64,000 nt of DNA from Roseovarius nitratireducens (GTDB lineage Bacteria; Pseudomonadota; Alphaproteobacteria; Rhodobacterales; Rhodobacteraceae), in NCBI RefSeq assembly GCF_002925845.1, contig NZ_PDNI01000058.1, positions 384,276 through 448,275 on the forward strand. The letters are read 5' to 3'. This document shows positions 59,701 to 64,000 of this stretch, piece by piece; position 1 is the first letter of the stretch, and each line of letters opens with the position of its first letter. The position numbers and the translations under genes were made by a program. The notes beneath the pieces were generated by a model. That model saw nothing but the letters and a program-made list of their open reading frames with translations, had not been told where the DNA came from and ran no database searches.

Positions 59701-60542
59701 TGGCCGACGCGGTGGTTCTATCCCGCGCGCGCGCCGCGGGCATGAATGCGGCCTCGGCGTTTATTTATTCGGCGCTCTGGCTGCTGTCTGTCGCGCACGG
59801 GCAGGCGGCCACGGCCGCGACGAACTGCGCCTGGTATGACGGCACCGACACCACGAACTACCCCAAGGGCTGCAACAGCGCCCTCGCGGACGTGGACGAC
59901 GGCACGGTGACGTTCACGACTGCGGGCGACAGCGGCAGTGCTGACAAGCCCCTGACCGGCTCGGCCAGCAACCTCGCCAAAACCGCGCACAACGGTCAGG
60001 CTTGCGGCGTTGCCGACCTTAACGGGGCGATGTGGGAGGTCATGCTGGGCATAACTGCGCCGGGCGCCAATGCGACCGACAGCACACAAATCGCCAGCGG
60101 CGACGTCTATGTGCTCAAGGAGAGCGCCGCCCTCGGCGATTTGACCAGCGGATACAACACCATCAACGACGCCTGGGGCGATGCCACGCATCTCGGCGGG
60201 CTCTATGACTCCGAGGTCGGACTGATGGTGTGGGGTGCCACCACCGGGTGGCAATATCTCGGCAGCGGCACCAACCAGGTGCTGGATGGCGCGACCAGCG
60301 GGCAGGGATACCAGCGCACCGCGACCGGGCTGCCCATGGCCACCAACAGCTATGACGCTACGGGCACAAACCTGTGGGGGCTTGATGGGCAATACGCTTA
60401 CAACCGGTCGAACCTTTTCCCGCTCGTCGGCGGCACTTGGGCCAATGGCTCGGCCGCCGGCGTTGGCGCGCGCTTCTGGTACTCCTACCGGTCGTATGAC
60501 TCCACCGTCGTTGGGTTCCGCGCCGCGGCCTATGGATCGTAA
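56748..60542 (+). CDS. Tail fibre, DGR target protein
   Basis: 1,264 residues. A small beta domain (carboxypeptidase-like) starts the protein; residues about 110-290 are an alanine/serine/threonine/asparagine repeat (TSETNAANSASAA) typical of trimeric fibre shafts. DSTAFATATQGTKADSAQQP-type repeats and Ig/FN3-like domains (about 660-840) follow. The end (about 850-1264, GVAGDQGFGVGEYPD...) has the C-type lectin / formylglycine-generating-enzyme-like fold used by DGR variable proteins. The last 41 residues (VR) carry the diversified positions. It is probably the receptor-binding tip. The ATG at 56748 has TCGAGG 7 nt upstream; an ATG at 56709 would add 13 unlikely residues. Confidence 0.93.
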   Translation: MPDSCAVSGSIRDIGFQPEEGAIVRFTLLGAKAVRQSNSLVVPDFVEATTDANGDFTESLIPNSYIVEIITPSGGSSAPLNITVPDAETAILAQIVDLPPPASLNAAEQAVVDAQAARDAASASATAAVTSETNAATSEANAGTSETNAGASAQLAADWAEKGDGQDVDGVGTRSAKHHAGQSATSASNAAISETNAANSAAAAATSETNAGASESAATASAGAASTSETNAANSASAASTSETNAANSASAAVTSETNAANSASAAAGSASAAASSETNAATSETNAAASLTSILSRHLGTYVDDQAADTAHPTATDGAFYYNSTTDSLRLRSSGAWTEAVLDANGFLAASNNLGDLGDVPTAKTNLSLGTAADADVPAAGDATAAQVVKGNDTRLSDARAPTAHTHDLSDITDAGTAASQDSTAFATATQGTKADSAQQPPIEGAFVDGDKTKLDHISVTQAVDLDAMETRVNQLDASVVLSGTWDASIGTFPGGGAAQRGESWIVSVGGTVGGETFVANDRIVATSDNASTTLYADWHKLDYTDAVLSVAGKTGAVSLVKADIGDFSDADYATAAQGAKADSALQPGEAVEKTAATGSAALPVGTQAQRDTTPAAGYLRFNSEAGAFEGHDGSDWGAIGGSASSVNITGATTVYVDQQETYTITDYSAFATYAVGAASGTVTINGDTITYTAPATDGSETLTVTKDGVAVDFAVTIAPAGVEAPTHVSPADGATDIGGTQTLQSSAFSWIGLSDTHASSDWQLATDAAFTNLVTSTTADATNLTTWEVTGLSESQTYYWRVRHTGTSNGTSDWSTPTSFTTAASFGGLIGVAGDQGFGVGEYPDTLPAGFSNMAGNTDPANANYGNYQYSDGSIMVFVPRFYYRIGDAGSPNYGTYGANAIDIAGVDTFADEASANAAGYAMHRAFVDGGAVKHGFFVDKYLCSQNAGNDAGKSVQNGVPISLTTSTSYTRSDGMTGCTGILADAVVLSRARAAGMNAASAFIYSALWLLSVAHGQAATAATNCAWYDGTDTTNYPKGCNSALADVDDGTVTFTTAGDSGSADKPLTGSASNLAKTAHNGQACGVADLNGAMWEVMLGITAPGANATDSTQIASGDVYVLKESAALGDLTSGYNTINDAWGDATHLGGLYDSEVGLMVWGATTGWQYLGSGTNQVLDGATSGQGYQRTATGLPMATNSYDATGTNLWGLDGQYAYNRSNLFPLVGGTWANGSAAGVGARFWYSYRSYDSTVVGFRAAAYGS
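57417..57542 (+). repeat. Three tandem 42-bp repeats in the fibre shaft
   Basis: Units start at 57417, 57459 and 57501. The first two are identical and the third differs at several bases. They encode AASTSETNAANSAS-type 14-residue blocks. Looser copies lie on both sides. Slippage here could change shaft length. Confidence 0.85.
60415..60535 (+). repeat. DGR variable repeat (VR)
   Basis: 121 bp at the extreme 3' end of the fibre gene. Aligned without gaps to the template repeat (61002-61122), 17 of 121 positions differ and in all 17 the template has A: 8 became T, 6 became C and 3 became G. No other base differs. 13 codons change, mostly AAC/AAT Asn codons that became Phe, Tyr, Ser, Thr or Val. 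The 20-bp A-free block that ends the repeats (60509-60528) is identical in both. Confidence 0.97.
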
Positions 60543-60547
60543 CTGGT

Positions 60548-60569
60548 GGGTGGCGCGGGAGCGCCACCC
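60548..60569 (+). other. DGR target-site hairpin downstream of VR
   Basis: GGGTGGCGC (60548-60556) pairs with GCGCCACCC (60561-60569) around the tetraloop GGGA, beginning 6 bp after the fibre stop codon. Known DGRs carry a GC-rich hairpin with a GRNA tetraloop just after VR that increases retrohoming. The fit in length, loop and place is excellent. Confidence 0.85.
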
Positions 60570-60583
60570 TTGAAGGACAGAGA

Positions 60584-60997
60584 ATGCAAACACAGAAATG
60601 CAACCACCCGGAAGCGTCGATCCTGCACAAGTGCCGCGAGGTGATCAAGCTGCTGAACGTGCACCTCAATCACTTCCCGCGCCACGAGCGCTACGGGCTG
60701 TGTCAGCAAATCCGCGGCGCGATGTATGACGTCTATGCGCTGATTGTGGAGTGCCATAAGCGGTACCACAACAAGACCAGCCTGACGCGCTTGGACGTGC
60801 GGCACGAGCAACTGCGCATGCTGGTCAATCTGGCGTTCGAGATGGGCTATTACGCATTTCACGACAACAAGCGCGGTCGGGCAGAGTCCGAAGCGCTGCG
60901 CCGATATACCGCGGCCTCCATCCTCATCAACGAGGTTGGGGCCATGATCGGCGGATGGATTCGCAGCCTTCGGGGTGCGGATAGGGCGGGGGCTTAA
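60584..60997 (+). CDS. avd: DGR accessory variability determinant (Avd-like)
   Basis: 137 residues, almost all helix: ASILHKCREVIKLLNVHLNHFPRHERYGLCQQIRGAMYDVYALIVECHKRYHNKTSLTRLDVRHEQLRMLVNLAFEMGYYAFH...AASILINEVGAMIGGWIRSL. FPRHERYGLCQQIRGAMYDVYALIVEC is the first-hairpin motif of Avd / four-helix S23-like proteins. Avd forms a pentameric barrel that binds the reverse transcriptase and template RNA. The location between VR and TR, with basic residues, fits. The TR starts 4 bp after its stop. Confidence 0.9.
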   Translation: MQTQKCNHPEASILHKCREVIKLLNVHLNHFPRHERYGLCQQIRGAMYDVYALIVECHKRYHNKTSLTRLDVRHEQLRMLVNLAFEMGYYAFHDNKRGRAESEALRRYTAASILINEVGAMIGGWIRSLRGADRAGA

Positions 60998-61001
60998 AAT
61001 G

Positions 61002-61122
61002 TTTTCCCGATCGTCGGCGGCAATTGGACCAATGGCTCGGCCGCCGGCGTTGGCGCGCGCAACTGGAACAACAACCGGTCGAATGACAACAACAACGTTG
61101 GGTTCCGCGCCGCGGACTATGA
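61002..61122 (+). repeat. DGR template repeat (TR)
   Basis: 121 bp with 26 adenines, in AAC-rich runs (61061-61095). In the VR frame it reads FPIVGGNWTNGSAAGVGARNW...RSNDNNNVGFRAADYD. Asn AAC codons give the widest choice of amino acids without stop codons when A is replaced, a design typical of template repeats. It lies between avd and the reverse transcriptase gene and is not itself coding. Bases 61123-61236 are probably the spacer RNA needed for cDNA priming. Confidence 0.97.
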
Positions 61123-61236
61123 CTTCATCCCTGAAATCCCGAGATGGGAATACTGGAGACATAGGGAGCACTCTGTCCTGCCAGATGGCGAAATCTGCAA
61201 GGCATGGCTTTCCAGTACCTGCGGGGACCGTCAGCC

Positions 61237-62235
61237 ATGCCTAAGCGCCACGGAAACCTCTATGAGCACGCCTTCACGCTGGACCGGCTGCACGCGGCCT
61301 ATCTGCGCGCACGGCGGGGCAAGCGAAAGACGCTGTCGGTCAAGCGCTTTGAGCGCGACCTTGGCGCCAACCTTGCTGCAATACATGATGATCTGACGTC
61401 CGGAGATTACAGGCCGCAGCCCTATCGTCACTTTACCGTTTACGGCCCGAAACCCCGCCGGATCGCCGCACCCACGTTCCGCGACGTTGTCGTGCAGCAC
61501 GCGATCTACGCCATGATCAGCCCGATCTTCGAGGCGACGTTCATTGACCAAAGCTATGGATGCAGGGCGGGCGGCGGCGCGCACCGGGCCAGTGACTACC
61601 TGCAATCGGCGATGCGCGCCGCGCCCGAGGACGCTGTGCTTCTGCAAATGGATATCCGCAAATTTTACTACCGCATCGACCACGCCATCCTGCGCAGCCT
61701 GATCGAGCGCAAGATCAAGGACCGCGCCCTTGTCGACCTGATGATGCGCTTCGCCTGCGATGGCTCCGGCACCATCGGCCTGCCGATCGGCAACCTGCTC
61801 TCGCAGATTTACGCGCTGATCTATCTCGATGCGATGGATCACTTCATCAAGCGCGACATGAAAGTGAAGCGCTATGCCCGCTATGTCGATGACTTCGTGA
61901 TCATCGCCGAGGATCGAGAGACTGCGCGGCGCATCAAGGGGCAAATCGAGGCATTCCTGTCTGATCGGCTGAATCTTGAGCTATCCAAATGGCGCATCGC
62001 AACCCCGCGCCAGGGCACCAATTTCGTTGGCTTTCGGACGTGGCGGTCCCGCCGCTTTGTGCGCAAGCGCGCGCTCTACAACTTCTCGAAGGCGCTTCGA
62101 GAGGGCCGGGTGGACAGCCTCACAAGCATCATGGGCCACGCGAAACGTACATCGAGCTATGCCCACATGGCGCGCCGCCTGTCGGCTGAGCGGCCAGACC
62201 TGAAATTGCCACGCAAGCTAGAGGCGACCCTATGA
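61237..62235 (+). CDS. DGR reverse transcriptase
   Basis: 332 residues. RT motifs run in order: KPRRIAAPTFRDVVVQHAIYAMI (motif 1-2), QMDIRKFYYRIDHAIL (motif 3, first Asp), GLPIGNLLSQIYALIYLDAMDHF (motif 4, the DGR-type LPIGNxxSQ), YARYVDDFVIIAED (motif 5, YVDD) and LSKWRIATPRQGTNFVGFRTW (motif 7). It copies TR RNA into A-mutated cDNA that replaces VR. The ATG at 61237 (MPKRHGNLYEHAF) fits the family start better than the ATG at 61204, which sits next to its own purine run. Confidence 0.97.
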   Translation: MPKRHGNLYEHAFTLDRLHAAYLRARRGKRKTLSVKRFERDLGANLAAIHDDLTSGDYRPQPYRHFTVYGPKPRRIAAPTFRDVVVQHAIYAMISPIFEATFIDQSYGCRAGGGAHRASDYLQSAMRAAPEDAVLLQMDIRKFYYRIDHAILRSLIERKIKDRALVDLMMRFACDGSGTIGLPIGNLLSQIYALIYLDAMDHFIKRDMKVKRYARYVDDFVIIAEDRETARRIKGQIEAFLSDRLNLELSKWRIATPRQGTNFVGFRTWRSRRFVRKRALYNFSKALREGRVDSLTSIMGHAKRTSSYAHMARRLSAERPDLKLPRKLEATL

Positions 62236-62771
62236 TCTACAGCTACACAACGCACATCACCACCGGCCCCAACGGCGCGATACTGCGCTTTCGCAACACC
62301 GAAGATCAGGACGCGACCGTGCTGGGCGCGATCGGCGGCGCGACCATTGTGCATGTGCCCGATGGCGTCACCATGCCCGCCCAGCCCGCCGAAATCGGCT
62401 GGGCGCAGGTCACGCTGTCTGATGCAGACCGCACGACCTTATCCCGGACATCGCCTGTGGCACGACGCATCAAGGAGCGCCGCGACAAGGCAATGATTGG
62501 CGGAGTGATCGTCAACGGCATTTCCATTGCCACCGACGACCTGTCCCAGCAGCGCATAACGGGCGCTGCGCTCGCGGCACAGATCGACAGCACGACCACG
62601 GTTCAGTGGAAGATGCCGGACAGCACGTTCGCGGTTCTGGATGCGGCACAGATCACCGGAATCGCGCAGGCGGTTCGCGCCCACGTCCAGGCGTGCTTTG
62701 ACCGCGAGGCCGAGCTGTTATCCGCGCTGTTTTCGGGTGAGCCCTACGACATCGAAACGGGATGGCCGTAA
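62232..62771 (+). CDS. DUF4376-containing tail-associated protein
   Basis: 179 residues. After a small beta N-terminus, VARRIKERRDKAMIGGVIVNGISIATDDLSQQRITGAALAAQIDSTTTVQWKMPDSTFAVLDAAQITGIAQAVRAHVQACFDREAELLSAL is a complete DUF4376 domain, common beside phage fibre genes and often part of fibre-assembly proteins. It overlaps the reverse transcriptase stop (ATGA), so it may be translated together with it. Confidence 0.78.
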   Translation: MIYSYTTHITTGPNGAILRFRNTEDQDATVLGAIGGATIVHVPDGVTMPAQPAEIGWAQVTLSDADRTTLSRTSPVARRIKERRDKAMIGGVIVNGISIATDDLSQQRITGAALAAQIDSTTTVQWKMPDSTFAVLDAAQITGIAQAVRAHVQACFDREAELLSALFSGEPYDIETGWP

Positions 62772-62828
62772 CCCATGATCAGGCAAGTGACACTAGCCAA
62801 GTCTCAAGAGATCACGGGGGGATCGTAA

Positions 62829-63200
62829 ATGCTCTCAACAAAGGCATTTGCCTGGTCAAGCACGGCATTCTTCACCTGGGCCGTCGCGATTATAGAGACA
62901 TACGGCTCAAGCCTGTTCGCCGTGGCGCTGGCCGCATTCGGTGCTCTCCTTGCGTCGGTAGAAGCCGAAACGCGGCACTGGCTCACGCGCTGCATGGTGC
63001 TCGTCTTCAACTTCCTGACCGGCGTCATGGGGGGCGCGACGGTAGCGTTTGCTGTTCACGACAGAATGGGCGTCACGGCACCGTTCGTCCTGCTCCTTGC
63101 TTCACTGGTCATCGCATATGTCGCGCACGATGCGCTTGCTGGCGTGAAGATGGCCATCGCGTCGCGCGTGTCTCGCTGGCTTCGGGGGGGGCGGAAATGA
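62829..63200 (+). CDS. Holin-like membrane protein
   Basis: 123 residues with three or four hydrophobic helices: FAWSSTAFFTWAVAIIETY, LFAVALAAFGALLASV, MVLVFNFLTGVMGGATVAFAV and APFVLLLASLVIAYVAHDAL. The last part is basic (VSRWLRGGRK). Membrane topology, size and position before the endolysin make a holin likely. GGGGGATCG lies before the ATG. It could also be a lysis regulator. Confidence 0.7.
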   Translation: MLSTKAFAWSSTAFFTWAVAIIETYGSSLFAVALAAFGALLASVEAETRHWLTRCMVLVFNFLTGVMGGATVAFAVHDRMGVTAPFVLLLASLVIAYVAHDALAGVKMAIASRVSRWLRGGRK

Positions 63201-63310
63201 AGAGGATCGTCAGATCGCATTTATGGCGTCGCGCGAGGGAGGTTTTCTCTGTTCTCTCGTGGCTCGCAATTCTGGGGTCGCTGGCCCTCATTTGGGTAGG
63301 GGGAAGGTGA
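63197..63310 (+). CDS. 37-residue single-helix membrane protein
   Basis: MKRIVRSHLWRRAREVFSVL then SWLAILGSLALIWVGGR: a basic cytoplasmic part and one membrane helix at the C-terminus. It overlaps the holin-like gene (ATGA) and its stop overlaps the endolysin start. In this place it may be an antiholin, a pinholin or a spanin part. Too short for a family call. Confidence 0.55.
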   Translation: MKRIVRSHLWRRAREVFSVLSWLAILGSLALIWVGGR

Positions 63311-64000
63311 TGATAAAGCGCACCATCACGCACTGGACCGCCGGGGGTGGGCGCGCGTCGGCAGTGGACCTGCGCCATTACCACAGGCTCACCGAGTTCG
63401 ACGGAACCTACGTGAAGGGCAACGAGGCGATCGAGGATAACATCGTGACCTCGGACGGCGACTACGCGGCCCACACGTTGCACCTCAACACCGGCAGCAT
63501 GGGATTGGCCATGTGCGGCATGAGGGGCGCGCAGGAAAGCCCGTTCGATGCCGGGCCGTCGCCCATCACCGAAAAGCAGTTCGAGCGCCACTGCGCTCTG
63601 CTCGCGGCCCTGCACATCGAATATGCGGTGCCGGTCACGCCCGAGACATGCCTGACCCACGCCGAGGTCGAGCCGCGGCTGGGCGTCAAGCAGCGCGGCA
63701 AGTGGGATCTGACGCGCGTGCCGCACCGGCCCGAGCTGCGAGGTGCCTTTGCCGTGGGCGATTACATGCGCGGGCGCGTGCGGGCCTACATGGAGGACAT
63801 GACCGGCATCCCCGATGTCGTGGCCAATCGCCCGACCTTGCGGGCGGGCGCGCGCGGTGAGTTTGTCCGCGACCTGCAAGGCCAGCTTCGCGACCTGGGC
63901 TACCCGCTCGGCAAGGTGGATGGCATCTACGGCGCGCGCACCCGTGACGCCGTGCTGTCGTTTCAGGCCGAGCAGGGGCTTGCCACCGATGGCGAGGCCG
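63310..64000 (+). CDS. Endolysin, amidase with peptidoglycan-binding domain (cut by window end)
   Basis: 230 codons are visible and the frame is open at the end. TITHWTAGGGRASAVDLRHYHRLTEFDGTYVKG...YAAHTLHLNTGSMGLAMCGM has the HW-TAG and H...LNT residues of zinc amidase_2 (N-acetylmuramoyl-L-alanine amidase). From about residue 180, RGEFVRDLQGQLRDLGYPLGKVDGIYGARTRDAVLSFQAEQGLATDGEA is a PG_binding_1 repeat. It releases the phage at the end of infection, after holin opening. The ATG at 63310 overlaps the stop before it; GGGGGAAGG is the ribosome site. Confidence 0.9.
   Translation, partial: MIKRTITHWTAGGGRASAVDLRHYHRLTEFDGTYVKGNEAIEDNIVTSDGDYAAHTLHLNTGSMGLAMCGMRGAQESPFDAGPSPITEKQFERHCALLAALHIEYAVPVTPETCLTHAEVEPRLGVKQRGKWDLTRVPHRPELRGAFAVGDYMRGRVRAYMEDMTGIPDVVANRPTLRAGARGEFVRDLQGQLRDLGYPLGKVDGIYGARTRDAVLSFQAEQGLATDGEA

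Noticed and set aside
60975-61244. An open frame crossing the template repeat
   Set aside because: TR is an RNA template; the frame (MRIGRGLKMFSRSSAAIG...) differs from the VR frame and has no ribosome site.
1-64000. CRISPR arrays and insertion sequences
   Set aside because: I saw no evenly spaced direct repeats with unique spacers and no transposase; the only periodic repeats are the 42-bp coding units of the fibre.

Overview
The window is a temperate podovirus-like prophage in the chromosome of a GC-rich alphaproteobacterium, most likely a member of the Rhodobacteraceae. The host call rests on base composition and on alphaproteobacterial families such as GapR/DUF2312. Bases 1 to about 1810 look like host DNA: a GNAT acetyltransferase, a conserved hypothetical protein and a complete tRNA-Thr(UGU). 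Phage genes start immediately after the 3' end of this tRNA, the usual place for an attL. No integrase is visible and the right end lies outside the window.

Layout. (1) 1813-10979, minus strand: a tightly overlapping early operon with an AlpA-like HTH (possible excisionase), a PAPS-type sulfotransferase, an SNF2-like helicase paired with a small PD-(D/E)XK protein, a GP88-like cysteine protein, an XRE regulator, a RecT annealing protein, a YqaJ exonuclease and small zinc-binding or membrane proteins. (2) 11000-11952: the lysis/lysogeny control region, with an XRE repressor and a Cro-like protein facing apart and operator-like palindromes. (3) 12509-16828, plus strand: GapR-like protein, DUF6527, an AT-richer HNH homing endonuclease, SSB, DUF1064 nuclease, DUF1376 replication protein and an adenine methyltransferase. 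(4) 16825-23238, minus strand: accessory genes including RNase H, an ASCH-like protein and a C5 cytosine methyltransferase. (5) 23239-23693: an AT-rich intergenic segment with a parS-like site, a relic of the DUF1376 gene and tandem hairpins. (6) 23694-43455, plus strand: terminase, P22-like portal, scaffold, N4-gp56-type capsid, adaptor and tail-hub genes, with small genes that include an Acb2-like anti-CBASS candidate, a RyR-domain protein and a CsrA-like protein. (7) 43684-56649: one 4,321-residue polyvalent protein (pyrophosphatase-like, adenine methylase, Strawberry-notch-like helicase, HExxH zincin, PLxRFG). (8) 56748-62235: a diversity-generating retroelement (DGR). (9) 62232-64000: fibre-assembly-like protein and a holin / small membrane protein / amidase lysis cassette, cut by the window end.

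The most exciting system is the DGR. A 1,264-residue tail fibre ends in a 121-bp variable repeat (60415-60535). It is followed by a 9-bp-stem hairpin, an Avd-like gene, a template repeat (61002-61122) and a reverse transcriptase with a YVDD box. Template and variable repeats differ at 17 positions, and all 17 are adenines in the template. That is the signature of adenine-directed mutagenesis, so this phage probably diversifies its receptor-binding fibre.

A second pattern is a repeated leader element (GCGCAnGATGTG, in three of four copies preceded 14-15 nt upstream by a GGTATG box) found 32-41 nt before the start codons at 32116, 39337, 43684 and 56748. It probably marks late transcription units or a shared post-transcriptional control. 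The lack of tail tube and tape-measure genes, together with the P22-like portal and N4-type capsid, points to a short-tailed virion. No DNA or RNA polymerase is seen, so replication and transcription should depend on the host.
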